This document shows, one piece after another, positions 1 through 11,455 of a DNA stretch of 64,000 nucleotides; within the stretch, counting starts at the first letter, position 1, and each line of letters begins with the position of its first letter. The position numbers and the translations under genes are program-made. The notes under the pieces are model-generated. The model was not told the DNA's origin, made no database searches, and saw only the letters and a list, made by a program, of their open reading frames with translations. Origin of the DNA: Chaenocephalus aceratus (taxonomy: Eukaryota; Chordata; Actinopteri; Perciformes; Channichthyidae); assembly GCA_023974075.1 (NCBI GenBank), contig JAMFTG010000059.1:50001-114000 (forward strand), written 5' to 3'.

Positions 1-525
1 CCGATATGACGTAATATCTGAAATGTGGACCCACGGCCCAATCAGAAACGTTGCTGTCAGAAACAATGCTCAACTGTTTTGGACGTAATATGGTCGGTGT
101 TCACATTAGCATCGCTAACACTCAGAGCTAACCTGTACTGGAGAGCATGTGTGTGAAGAAGCAGGAAGTAGAAAGGAACTCACCTTGTGGTGTAACCGGC
201 AAGAGAGAAAGCCTTTGAGCTCCAGACTGTTTCAGATCCTTGATAATCCATGATATGGCGTTTCATCACGGCAGCATTTAGTTTAGACGGTAGCTGCCGG
301 GTCCCGCATGAGCTCAGACCCCTCCTCTTTATCACAATTTTTTTTATTTTAAAGCTTTATTCCCAAATCAGCACTTTTGAAACAGGAAGTGAAACAGATG
401 GAAATGAGGCATAGCTAGAATGGGTGATCTGTTTGGTATTTAGAGCAAAACACTTCATAGACATGTGTTTTATATATCTAAGAGCCATGCTATCGCCTAT
501 AAATAGCATGATAGGTGACCTTTAA
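1..525 (-). mobile_element. Short dispersed element, fragment
   Basis: Read on the minus strand it starts at about 525 with 'aaaggtcacctatcatgcta', a start I associate with short non-autonomous elements common in teleosts, and runs off the left edge. The sequence just beyond it (526-640) is shared with 40655-40770, next to another element ending in 'gggaccttt', so a longer block is repeated. No coding capacity. Family assignment is inference. Confidence 0.4.
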
Positions 526-1103
526 AGTGTTCTATTAATTAAACTTTATATTATTGTTTTAAACTAACCTAATACAGTTATGTGTACTCTGTTGACATAA
601 TAGATTTAATTAAAGTCAACATTTAAGTTTTTTCATATTTCTTTATTCTCAGAACGGCGTGTCTTTTTCTTTATACTTCAGATTATATGATCTATCTACT
701 ATGATGTTTGCAATGCATTTACACCATGAAGCATTCAGCCACTTTATGTACGTTTATTTGCATTAATGTGCCTGAAGCCTGTGAATAATAGGATGTTAAC
801 TTCATGTATTTTTTATATCGACTGCTTTTATTGTTCAGAATCAGAAATGATGTATCCGTCCCACAGCGGGGACATGTACAAAGTGCACTTCTCATAACGT
901 CTCTTCAATGCATTAAAATAAGCTTTTACCACGTAATTATCACAGCTATAAGCACTCATTAATATGTGTAACAATATTCATGTAAATCATTTTAAGAACC
1001 CGTTTTATAATTATCCATCATTTCTGGTCACTCATCGACATCAGTTGTTTAATAAAGCATTCAAATGAGAATTAGATACACTAAGTAGTCATTTGGTGGT
1101 TTA
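526..1103. other. No gene seen; AT-rich
   Basis: AT-rich noncoding sequence. Positions 526-640 resemble 40655-40770 (shared 'aactaacctaatacag' and 'tttaattaaagtcaa'). Nothing else is recognisable. Confidence 0.4.
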
Positions 1104-1288
1104 AGGCGTGTGGCGCAGTGGACTAGTGCGTTGGTGTTGGGATCAGGGGGTCACAGGTTCAAACCCCACTGCAGTCAGCATGTCGTTCTGTCCCTGGGAC
1201 GCTTCACCCCAAAGTGCTCCTGTGGATTGCCCTCAGTATTGAGTATGTAAGTCGCTTTGGATAAAAGCGTCTAACATGTACTGTAATG
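1104..1288 (+). mobile_element. tRNA-derived SINE
   Basis: An A-box-like segment 'tggcgcagtgg' (1111-1121) and a B-box 'ggttcaaacccc' (1157-1168) lie at the spacing of a tRNA-type internal RNA polymerase III promoter. A body and a LINE-like tail 'cgctttggataaaagcgtc' follow; that tail is common in teleost SINEs and L2 elements. It does not look like a functional tRNA gene because no acceptor-stem pairing is evident. Confidence 0.75.
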
Positions 1289-1419
1289 TTAATTAAAGTG
1301 GACAACATATAATTTAATCCACGTAAGAACAACGCAGAAACCTTAATGTTTAACTTGAAGCACCTAACGCCTTCTTAGATTATATTTAAATCACATTATA
1401 CTGCATTGTATCACCTATA

Positions 1420-1920
1420 AACTCCTTCTTCTGACTTACAAATCCCTCCATGCCCTCGCCCCCTAATACCTGTCTGCCCTTCTCCGCTAACACACTCCAT
1501 CCCGGAAGCTAAGATCATCGGGACAGGATCTCCTCTCCCCCCCCCGCACCAGGTTACGGACTTTTGGCGACAGAGCCTTCAGTGTGGCACCCCCCACCCT
1601 CTGGAACTCTCCCCCCCCCCCCCCGAAATCCGCAGCGCCCCAACCCTGGACATTTTCAAAACAGCCCTCAAAACGCACCTTTTTACCGAGGCTTTCCCCA
1701 CTGTATAGTTAGTTTAATAGGTTTATTTTCCCGCTACTTCCCCCCCCCCCCACCCCCTTAACCTGTCTGCCTTTTTCCCCTACTCCCCCCCCCACCCCCT
1801 TAACCTGTCTGCCTTTTTCCCCTACTCCCCCCCCCCTACCCGACTTGTAAAGCGACCTTGGGTTTCCTGAAAGGCGCTATAAAAATATTATATATTATTA
1901 TTATTATTATTATTATTGTG
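1420..1920 (+). mobile_element. LINE 3' end (L2-like), degraded
   Basis: The sequence encodes shreds of a LINE ORF2 C-terminus (around 'LLLTYKSLHAL' and a later 'WNSL'-type segment). These are broken by stops and long C runs, and a 3' tail 'gcgctataaaaatatta' with a (TTA)n microsatellite follows. Minus-strand copies of the same tail occur at 10735-10803 and 48690-49240. Confidence 0.65.
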
Positions 1921-2460
1921 TATAACAACTACGAGAATTAAAGTAAAACATAATAAATATCTTACCTTAAAATACCTTTTAAAGAAATATGAATGGTTTT
2001 ATAATATTGACCGAATGAGTCAGTTTTAAAATGACGTTATTAATCTTGTTTTAAACTATTTTGAATATGTATGACGAGTGCTTAAAGCTTTCGTTAAACA
2101 GTGCTTTAAGCAGATTATCACATATCCATATGTTTATAATGCATTAAAGACTTATAGACCTTCAGTTGTAGGATAAAAGTTCCTATTTTTGTTTTTTAGT
2201 ACGCCTTTTAGTCTATTTTTTTTTAATCGTGATGAGTAGATCATAAATCACTGCACTACAGGATACTCTAAATGTCTGCCAAGTGAAATATCGAAGGAGA
2301 AATAAATCAAAAGTTCAGAAAGACGGTCTCTACTTTTCTCTGTGGAAAGATGTGAAAGAAAATCATGTTTTTTTTTTAAGCGGGAACAGAAGCTGGTGAC
2401 TGCTCGTCTGTTTTTAACATTTAAGATAAGGTAAAATGGACTTTAATAATCCCTGTGTCA

Positions 2461-3020
2461 AGTTCAAGTGTCAAGGCAGCAACAGATTAAGAAGAAGCAC
2501 AGGTATTACACAAGGAACATGTCAGGACCTCGACACAAACGGATGAACCCAAACGCACGAGACAAAGTCTTGAATGTAAAAAAAGGTATATTTATTTCCA
2601 CAGAGCAGGTAATCCCTCTTAACGGGGTAGGTGCTGGAAATACCAAAAGGCGCTCACAAGGAGGAACAAACTAAAAGAGGACTTCATAAAAACTTAAGCC
2701 AACAAAAAATAAACAAAATACCAAAACCTGACATGAGAGAAAGCGATCCTTTCTGAGCTGAGGCTTGGCACGACCATTCGGGGAAACAAACAAGACGAAC
2801 TGACACAGGACAGGGGAGAGACAGGACTGTTTAAAGCATGAGGTGAGTGGGGACAGGTGGAGACAATCAGGGGCGAGGCAGACGCTGATGATGGCGGGAA
2901 AACACACAGGGGGAGGAAGAAAACAGGGCCTGAAATCAAAGACAAGAGGTAAGTGCAAAATATAACAGGAAATGACGGACAAAATACATAAACATAACAC
3001 ATTTGACGAGACGACAGAAT
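2461..3020. mobile_element. Probable repeat-derived sequence, unclassified
   Basis: Noncoding, GA-rich stretch whose style resembles the ends of teleost retroelements, including a short motif 'aacaggaaatg' also seen at 49340-49360. I saw no LTR, inverted repeat or intact frame, so this is a weak call. Confidence 0.25.
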
Positions 3021-4256
3021 ATACACCAAGAAAAGTTAAATAAGAATAAACACTTATTAACAGTGAAATAATAAGGGGAGTTCAACTATGATCCGGTGAA
3101 TGTGAAGATGAGGAATCAAGTCAAAGTCAACTTTCAGTTTTTGTACAGACAGAGAGATCGAAATACTGTTTCCCACAATCCTGAATATAAAAACAAATCT
3201 ATATAAAATATGTGTGCAAATATGTATATACCTATATATATATACATATACAAGACACATTTTTAAAACTGTATACAGTTAAATCCACCAGACTTCTTTC
3301 TGCAGATGTGAGCGTCCTTAGCAACGGTCAATAAATCCTTGACAGCGGTCTGTACTACTGGATTAACGTCACGTGTTCTGAATTGACCAATCAGAATCGA
3401 GTATTCAACTAAACCATGTAATACACTTTAATAATCCCAAAGACATATACTTTATTAATCCCAATTTGGGAAATGATTGTGTAATATTGTGTAATTGTGT
3501 AAAGTATTCCTTTGTGGGTACGACTAAACTTCTTTGGGAATCAGTCATGCTGTCTTTATTGAGTTCGGGAAATGTCGTGTTCAGAGTGAGATTAGAGATG
3601 ACGTTTCCGCCTCTGACAGTTCAAGGAGACGACAGATAAGATGCACGGTTTACGACCTGTATGAAGTTTAAAATAAGGTGGAGGGTTTATTTAATTAGTT
3701 ACATAAAGTGTTACAGCTCCTTCCTTAAATCAGGCTTATTTATAACGAGTGGAAATATGAAGGGTAAGTATTTTTTTAATCAACTAAGACTTGAGATGTT
3801 TGAACATGTTTTCAACTTGAATAGACTGAATGCATGTGAACAGTGGGCTAACTAAAACATGAACACTGCTGTGTAATATATGTTTGGAAATATATTAGAA
3901 GTACAATATGAGAAAAACATACTCTTCGGTATATTGAGGAGTGATATTAGAGATGAGTTGTCTCTCTGTTTCAGCCTGACAGTTCAAGGAGACGACAGAT
4001 AAGACGTTTTACACAATGTTTATGACCTGTATACCGTTTGAAGAAAGGGTCCCTCAGGCAAAGGTGATCAGGGAGAACAGAACATCCCGTGGAAACAGTT
4101 GTGTAATGTTTCCATGAGTTTTACCGCATTACATCACCTGGCTATCTGGGCTTGGCTTGGAAAATACAAATGAACCTGCTTCATGTGAAACATACAGTCT
4201 CCAAAGATACAGTCAACAAAATCACATCGAATTGTTCTGAACAAATAGCCTGTAGT
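3021..4256. other. No gene seen; contains a diverged tandem duplication
   Basis: Around 3591-3665 and again around 3949-4040 the sequence shares 'gacagttcaaggagacgaca' followed by a similar 'gacctgtat' segment. This is a duplication of about 360 bp with drift. A short 'atcccaatttgggaaatg' tail at 3455-3475, typical of a teleost retroelement end, is also present (another at 15500-15520). No coding sequence is recognised. Confidence 0.45.
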
Positions 4257-4257
4257 C

Positions 4258-7200
4258 AGAGGTGAGAAGTAACCAAGTACATTTACTTAAGTACAATTTT
4301 GAGGTACTTGTACTTTACTTGAGGTATTACCATTTTGAGCTACTCTGTACTTCTACCCCACTACAGTTCATAGGTAAATGGTGTACTTTTCTGCTACTAC
4401 TTTTACTTAAGTTGAGGGTGTGAGTACTTTTACTTAAGTAGAGGGTGTGAGTACTTCTACTTTTACTTAAGTTGAGGGTGTGAGTACTTCTACTTTTACT
4501 TAAGTTGAGGGTGTGAGTACTTCTACTTTTACTTAAGTTGAGGGCGTGAGTACTTCTACTTTTACTTAAGTTGAGGGCGTGAGTACTTCTACTTTTACTT
4601 AAGTTGAGGGCGTGAGTACTTCTACTTTTACTTAAGTTGAGGGTGTGAGTACTTCTACTTTTACTTAAGTTGAGGGCGTGAGTACTTCTACTTAAGTTGG
4701 GGGCGTGAGTACTTCTACTTTTACTTAAGTTGAGGGTGTGATTACTTCTACTTTTACTTAAGTTGAGGGCGTGAGTACTTCTACTTTTACTTAAGTTGAG
4801 GGTGTGAGTACTTCTACTTTTACTTAAGTAGAGGGTGTGAGTACTTTTACTTAAGTAGAGGGCGTGAGTACTTCTACTTTTACTTAAGTTGAGGGTGTGA
4901 GTACTTCTACTTTTACTTAAGTAGAGGGTGTGAGTACTTCTACTTTTACTTAAGTTGAGGGTGTGAGTACTTCTACTTTTACTTAAGTAGAGGGTGTGAG
5001 TACTTCTACTTTTACTTAAGTTGAGGGCGTGAGTACTTCTACTTTTACTTAAGTTGAGGGCGTGAGTACTTCTACTTTTACTTAAGTAGAGGGTGTGAGT
5101 ACTTCTACTTTTACTTAAGTTGAGGGTGTGAGTACTTCTACTTTTACTTAAGTAGAGGGCGTGAGTACTTCTACTTTTACTTAGGTAGAGGGTGTGAGTA
5201 CTTCTACTTTTACTTAAGTTGAGGGCGTGAGTACTTCTACTTTTACTTAAGTAGAGGGCGTGAGTACTTCTACTTTTACTTAAGTAGAGGGCGTGAGTAC
5301 TTCTACTTTTACTTAAGTTGAGGGTGTGAGTACTTCTACTTGTACTTAAGTAGAGGGCATGAGTACTTCTACTTTTACTTAAGTTGAGGGTGTGAGTACT
5401 TCTACTTTTACTTAAGTAGAGGGTGTGAGTACTTCTACTTTTACTTAAGTAGAGGGTGTGAGTACTTCTACTTTTACTTAAGTAGAGGGTGTGAGTACTT
5501 CTACTTTTACTTAAGTAGAGGGCGTGAGTACTTCTACTTTTACTTAGGTAGAGGGTGTGAGTACTTCTACTTTTACTTAAGTTGAGGGCGTGAGTACTTC
5601 TACTTTTACTTAAGTAGAGGGCGTGAGTACTTCTACTTTTACTTAAGTAGAGGGCGTGAGTACTTCTACTTTTACTTAAGTAGAGGGCGTGAGTACTTCT
5701 ACTTTTACTTAAGTTGAGGGTGTGAGTACTTCTACTTTTACTTAAGTAGAGGGTGTGAGTACTTCTAATTTTACTTAAGTAGAGGGTGTGAGTACTTCTA
5801 CTTTTACTTACGTTGAGGGCGTGAGTACTTCTACTTTTACTTAAGTAGAGGGTGTGAGTACTTCTACTTTTACTTAAGTAGAGGGTGTGAGTACTTCTAC
5901 TTTTACTTACGTTGAGGGCGTGAGTACTTCTACTTTTACTTAAGTAGAGGGTGTGAGTACTTCTACTTTTACTTAAGTAGAGGGTGTGAGTACTTCTACT
6001 TTTACTTAAGTAGAGGGTGTGAGTACTTCTAATTTTACTTAAGTAGAGGGTGTGAGTACTTCTACTTTTACTTAAGTAGAGGGTGTGAGTACTTCTACTT
6101 TTACTTAAGTTGAGGGTGTGAGTACTTCTACTTTTACTTAACTAGAGGGTGTGAGTACTTCTACTTTTACTTAAGTAGAGGGTGTGAGTACTTCTACTAT
6201 TACTTAAGTAGAGGGTGTGAGTACTTCTACTTTTACTTAAGTAGAGGGTGTGAGTACTTCTACTTTTACTTAAGTTGAGGGTGTGAGTACTTCTACTTTT
6301 ACTTAAGTTGAGGGCGTGAGTACTTCTACTTTTACTTAAGTAGAGGGTGAGTACTTCTATTTTTACTTAAGTAGAGGATGTGAGTACTTCTACTTTTAAT
6401 TAAGTTGAGGGTGTGAGTACTTCTACTTTTACTTAAGTTGAGGGTGTGAGTACTTCTACTTAAGTTGAGGGTGTGAATACTTCTACTTTTACTTAAGTAG
6501 AGGGTGTGAGTACTTCTAATTTTACTTAAGTAGAGGGTGTGAGTACTTCTACTTTTACTTACGTTGAGGGCGTGAGTACTTCTACTTTTACTTAAGTAGA
6601 GGGTGTGAGTACTTCTACTTTTACTTAAGTAGAGGGTGTGAGTACTTCTACTTTTACTTACGTTGAGGGCGTGAGTACTTCTACTTTTACTTAAGTAGAG
6701 GGTGTGAGTACTTCTACTTTTACTTAAGTAGAGGGTGTGAGTACTTCTAATTTTACTTAAGTAGAGGGTGTGAGTACTTCTACTTTTACTTAAGTAGAGG
6801 GTGTGAGTACTTCTACTTTTACTTAAGTAGAGGGTGTGAGTACTTCTACTTTTACTTAACTAGAGGGTGTGAGTACTTCTACTTTTACTTAAGTAGAGGG
6901 TGTGAGTACTTCTACTATTACTTAAGTAGAGGGTGTGAGTACTTCTACTTTTACTTAAGTAGAGGGTGTGAGTACTTCTACTTTTACTTAAGTTGAGGGT
7001 GTGAGTACTTCTACTTTTACTTAAGTTGAGGGCGTGAGTACTTCTACTTTTACTTAAGTAGAGGGTGAGTACTTCTATGTTTACTTAAGTAGAGGATGTG
7101 AGTACTTCTACTTTTAATTAAGTTGAGGGTGTGAGTACTTCTACTTTTACTTAAGTTGAGGGTGTGAGTACTTCTACTTAAGTTGAGGGTGTGAGTACTT

Positions 7201-7797
7201 CTACTTAAGTAGAGGGTGTGAGTACTTCTCCTTTTACTTAAGTAGAGAGTGTGAGTACTTCTACTTTTACTTAAGTAGAGGGTGTGAGTACTTCTACTTT
7301 TACTTAAGTAGAGGGCGTGAGTACTTCTACTTTTACTTAAGTAGAGGGTGTAAGTACTTCTACTTTTACTTAAGTAGAGGGCGTGAGTACTTCTACTTTT
7401 ACTTAAGTAGAGGGTGTGAGTACTTCTACTTTTACTTAAGTAGAGGGTGTGAGTACTTCTACTTTTACTTAAGTAGAGGGCGTGAGTACTTCTACTTTTA
7501 CTTAAGTTGAGGGCGTGAGTACTTCTACTTTTACTTAAGTAGAGGGTGTGAGTACTTCTACTTTTACTTAAGTAGAGGGTGTGATTACTTCTACTTGTAC
7601 TTAAGTAGAGGGTGTGAGTACTTCTACTTAAGTAGAGGGTGTGAGTACTTCTACTTTTACTTAAGTAGAGGGTGTGAGTACTTCTCCTTTTACTTAAGTA
7701 GAGGGTGTGAGTACTTCTACTTTTACTTAAGTAGAGGGTGTGAGTACTTCTACTTTTACTTAAGTAGAGGGTGTGAATACTTCTCCCACCTCTGCAC
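4258..7797. repeat. 33-bp minisatellite, about 100 copies, inside an inverted-repeat element
   Basis: From about 4390 to 7785 a 33-bp unit ('gagtacttctacttttactt' plus 'aagttgagggtgt') repeats about 100 times with single-base variants (tt/ta, tgt/cgt). The array is bounded by unexpanded sequence: a left end 'cagaggtgagaagtaa' and a right end 'tacttctcccacctctg', which are reverse complements of each other with few differences. So the array sits inside a short inverted-repeat element. Variant markers recur at an offset of 718 bp, showing block duplication. Frames open through the array reflect the unit length divisible by three and are not genes. Confidence 0.9.
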
Positions 7798-8130
7798 ATA
7801 ATGATTGACCTTGCATCAGCTACCATGGAAAGGTGCTTCATTTATGTGGAACTATCTACCAAAGATAACCGTAAAAAGAGACGTAATAGACCGTCAGCCT
7901 TTATATTAAACGTTGTGTAATAACATCGAACTTCTAATTCCGGGAAAATGCATCAAACTGGATTAAGTTATTTGACGAGACAAGCCATAGCAAGCTCACA
8001 ACTCGACACTGGAGGAAAAGCATGTGAAAACCGTTGTATCGGTTGTGCAATATTCTGTTGCCTTATCCTGACAGACTTGTTCTGGACGTTTTGGGGAAGT
8101 TACACCCCCCATCACTTTCAGCCTGACGTG
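7798..8130. other. Upstream flank of the candidate anpep promoter
   Basis: Unique-looking sequence with no gene. It is the immediate upstream region of the TATA box at 8132 and could carry proximal control sites, but I could not assign any with confidence. Confidence 0.4.
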
Positions 8131-8274
8131 GTATAAATAGTTTTCCTGAACAAACTCTTCAGGACACATTTTTACATGACAGATTTGGCACATCTCTTGG
8201 AGGAGCTAACGTGACAGACTGCCTCAAAGTCTGACTGCACATCGACAGCTGCTGTAATCTGAACTGAATTGAAG
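8131..8274 (+). promoter_or_regulatory. anpep: Candidate anpep promoter and noncoding first exon
   Basis: A strong TATA box 'gtataaatag' starts at 8131, so transcription would start near 8160. The following sequence has no ATG-led reading frame of note and ends at a consensus splice donor, 'attgaag|gtaaga', at 8274/8275. The first coding exon of anpep begins behind a strong pyrimidine-rich acceptor at 24181-24197, only 8 bases before the ATG, so an upstream noncoding exon is required or at least very likely. Mammalian ANPEP also has a distal promoter with a noncoding exon. The link between 8274 and 24198 is inference; the intron would be about 15.9 kb. Confidence 0.45.
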
Positions 8275-8870
8275 GTAAGACAAATACCCAAGAACAATTA
8301 ATTAATGTCATTAAATCAAACTGTAATGATGTGAGAAATGTTGTAATGCTATGTTGAGGTGTTGGGACAACAGAAACACATCTCTGATACAAATAAATTA
8401 ATGTGCAAAGTTAGTTAGAGTAGTAGTTTTTTTGGTTGGCGACCAAAGAGGTGAATAATAACGACCCAGGAAAGCTTTAGTGTTATATCAATGATTTTTA
8501 AGGTTTGTTAGATGTTTGTTTGCACTATGGGAACCATTGTATCCCCTTTAATATATGTATTATGACCACATTACGATGAAATCAGGTTTTGAGTTGAATC
8601 AGGATGAACTTGATCGAAGACAGCCATGCATTCGCTGAGGCTTAAAAACAATGCATTTCTCTTTGCTTATATTTTAGTGCAGAAAACACATCAAATATCT
8701 TATCACAATGCACAGAAATTTCATATAGAAATTGTCGGGGAATTGTTAAATGCAGTTCTGATGTAGGTTTTAACCAATAATCTTTTATAATAATTGCATA
8801 CAGGACCCAATAAAGGTGTTCCATCAAATGGGAAAGTGCTTGTTTTGCACCAAACATTTCTTTAATTATT
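8275..8870. other. No gene seen
   Basis: AT-rich noncoding sequence, probably the start of anpep intron 1. Nothing is recognised. Confidence 0.4.
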
Positions 8871-9190
8871 TAATTTCATTTAATTTCAAACCTTTATTTA
8901 TACAGATAAAATCCCATTGAGATCATTGATCTCATGAAACTTAAAAGCATAAACAGAACAACAAAAGGACATCATCCAGCATCATTTACATAATTATCCA
9001 CATAAACAGGTACCAATAGCTTCCGATTGAGTAGCATCCAACCGAGCTTTAAAAACATTTAGTGGCACCAGATTGTTCAGTTATATATCAGAGTCCTTTT
9101 CTGTGCTGAAAAAATAAAAAGGTGATTTTTTTCGACAATCATGCGACTGGCCAATGGAACACATTTTGAAACAAGACTGAGCTGTGGTTT
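8871..9190. mobile_element. LINE-like tail, low confidence
   Basis: A segment beginning 'tttatttatacagataaaat' and continuing with 'cattgagatc' resembles the 3' ends of teleost CR1/L2 elements read in reverse. There is no coding remnant. Confidence 0.25.
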
Positions 9191-9394
9191 TGTTTTTATC
9201 TATTTATAATAAATCTATGGTTTTCACACAGCCTGAGAAATACTCCTAGGTTAGGATACCTAAATGATACTGTGCGAAAAGGGCGTGATTCCAAAGAAAA
9301 AACACACTTTCTGAACATGACGCATGTCAATCGGTTAAAAGAAGCACATGTCTTCATTTTACCTTTTATAATCCTGAACGTCAACGAGCGCTCC

Positions 9395-9546
9395 GGTCCC
9401 AGCTGTGTGCGTCACTTTTTAGCGTCCCCTGGTCTCCCAGCTGTATGCAACATTCTTGAGTGTCCCCTGGTCTCGCAGCTGTATGCAACATTCTTAAGTG
9501 TCCCCTGGTCTCGCAGATGTGTGCGTCACTCTTTAGTGTCCCCTGC
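9395..9546 (+). repeat. Short array of the 38-bp minisatellite family (about 4 copies)
   Basis: Four diverged copies of a unit containing 'gtgcgtcactctttagtgtc' and 'ccctggtctcccag'. The same unit makes a much longer array at 21984-22716, 12.5 kb away, so this is a smaller or older relative. Confidence 0.75.
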
Positions 9547-9560
9547 AGGGGTAGACCAAG

Positions 9561-10009
9561 AGGCGCGTTCACACCGCAGTACTTTTCCCACAAAGGTTCA
9601 TGAACTAAGTTCAGATCGCGTTCACACCAGAAAAAGTCCGTGTGGGAGGATTAGGCAAATGAAGCCGCTGACGTCACTTCTTCTTCTTCTTCTGCTTTGG
9701 GTTTACTGGCAGGCCGCAAACCACTTCACGGCGTATACTGCGGCTAATGCTAATAATGCTAATGCGAGGATAATAAAATGGCGGCTTCACAAAACTTTTG
9801 CAAACGGGGCGTGGTTTGCAATCCGCCCAGCCAATCAGACACTAGGAACCTTTTTCTCCCACGAAAGTCCCTGCTCTCTAGCAGGGACGGAAAAGGGGGT
9901 AAAAAGGTTCTCATGAACTAATTTTTAGTACCGGCTCTTTTTGGTGTGAACGCGACTAAAGAGTTCTCATGAACCTTTGTGGGAAAAGTACTGCGGTGTG
10001 AACGTGCCT
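9561..10009. mobile_element. Inverted-repeat MITE, copy A
   Basis: Begins 'aggcgcgttcacaccgcagt' and ends with the near reverse complement 'actgcggtgtgaacgtgcct'. The inverted repeat continues inward past 'acttttcccacaaaggttca'. The interior includes 'gcaggccgcaaaccacttca', shared with copy C (60414-61057), and both copies have an internal CTT-rich tract. Copy B is at 43551-44811. No coding capacity; the superfamily is not certain. Confidence 0.8.
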
Positions 10010-10033
10010 AATGACTGTATATATAAACATTAA

Positions 10034-10413
10034 AGGTGGGGTAGGTAAGTTTGAGAAACCGGCTCGAGATCGTTAGAATTTGAAAATACACAACCGGAGA
10101 AAATCTGCCTCTTCCTCACAGAGCCCCTCCCCCAACACACACGAACGTGCACATGACCAATGAGGGCACGAGAGAAGTTTGTGCCCCGATGGAAGGCTGA
10201 CAGGCAGGTAGGCCGTCCAGTCCGTTTAGCCAGCCCGGCTAAACGGATTGGATGTACTTGTTACAGTATTACGGCTTCTACAGATGACATTTTTTTATGG
10301 ATTTGTTGTCAAAGCACTTCAGATATTCATTGCTATCGGGATGTTTAGAGCATTCCATGGAATATAACAACAAGTGTATCTCGAGCCGGTTTCTGAAACT
10401 ACCTACCCCACCT
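10034..10413. mobile_element. MITE flanked by TTAA, piggyBac-like
   Basis: The ends are 'aggtggggtaggtaagtttg' and its near reverse complement, an inverted repeat of about 35 bp reaching 'accggctcgaga'. The element is flanked on both sides by TTAA (10030-10033 and 10414-10417), the target duplication of the piggyBac superfamily. There is no transposase. The superfamily call rests on the TTAA alone. Confidence 0.7.
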
Positions 10414-10417
10414 TTAA

Positions 10418-10734
10418 GGGTAAAAAGCCACTGGCCCTAAAATCGACTAATAATGAAGAAAATTAACACATTTGTTGCCATAGTAATGTATGCACTAACT
10501 ACATTACTACTATACTACAACATTTGAACAATCAGTTCTTCCTCATTTCCCTCAATTGTTCATATTTGGTTTATTAAAATAATGATATTGTGGTCATTGT
10601 TAAAAAATGTCTGCTATTATTACGAGTTATTATTTGTATAATGCGCTTTCTGCCGTCCTGTCATTAGGAGTTAGAAATGTAATGGCTATAGATTAGATTA
10701 GAACCTTCATTATCCTAAACTGCTGGGACATTTA
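10418..10734. other. No gene seen
   Basis: AT-rich noncoding sequence with no recognisable element. Confidence 0.4.
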
Positions 10735-10803
10735 ATAATAATAATAATAATAATACATTTATTTTGGGGGGCGCCTTTCAAAACACCCAAGGACACCTTA
10801 CAT
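10735..10803 (-). mobile_element. LINE 3' tail fragment
   Basis: A (TAA)n run followed by 'tttattttggggggcgcctt' is the minus-strand 3' end of the same LINE family as 48690-49240. Confidence 0.6.
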
Positions 10804-10904
10804 CTTTCCCTCTAGCCAATACCTTTATATTGTCTACTCTTCACTTACTTGTCAGCATAGGTGGGCATTGATGTACAGAGCCGACAGGCATCATATAGAG
10901 AACC

Positions 10905-11250
10905 GCAGTGACGCGTCCTAAAACCCGGAAGTAAACTCCTTCCGGTTCCTTCGTCAAAAACGCAATGCAATCTCTCCATAGGGTTTTGGAAAATAGCTGG
11001 AAATAAGGTCTGTGGTTGACACACATGTAAGAGAGGGATCACGTTTTGTTCAGCCGGATAATCTCCACATGTCTCCCCTACTTTTATAATTTTTGAATCA
11101 TAAATCTAGTCGCCAGAAGCAAAATGCTAACGTTATGCTATAAACGAACTACAAGCCAGTACAGCAGCAGGGCCGCACGACTTCAACGTCACGCAAACTT
11201 AAGATCGTTTCAACTGACTTGCACTGAAACTGCACTTTGAACACTTTACA
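10905..11250 (+). mobile_element. Dispersed element, unexpanded copy
   Basis: Shares 'gtcctaaaacccggaagtaa', 'cgccagaagcaaaatg' and 'gctataaacgaactac' with elements at 20218-20450 and 31217-32345. It contains one diverged version of the unit that forms the 72-bp array in anpep intron 5. No coding capacity. Confidence 0.6.
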
Positions 11251-11455
11251 TATATTAACATTTTAAACTGTATACCCCGGTTATCTAGGCCCTTTTTGTT
11301 TTGTTTTATGTATACATGTCACACTGTGGGAAACGATATTTCTGGATGGATAACACATGTAGAATTTTTTACAATAAAGCTGACTTTGACTTTCGCACGC
11401 TTGCATGTTTTAACAAAGCTTTTCATTTGAGCCACACTGAATTTCACTAGAAGTC

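Noticed and set aside
1111..1185. Functional tRNA gene
   Set aside because: A- and B-boxes are present but no acceptor-stem pairing; a SINE body and LINE-like tail follow.
4390..7785. Possible CRISPR array (regular repeats)
   Set aside because: No unique spacers between repeats; units are directly tandem in a vertebrate genome.
7050..7841. 263-codon frame rich in 'STHTLYLSKSR'
   Set aside because: Read through the 33-bp minisatellite; no evidence of a gene.
9272..9916. 214-codon frame
   Set aside because: Runs through a minisatellite and a MITE; no domain and no gene-like context.
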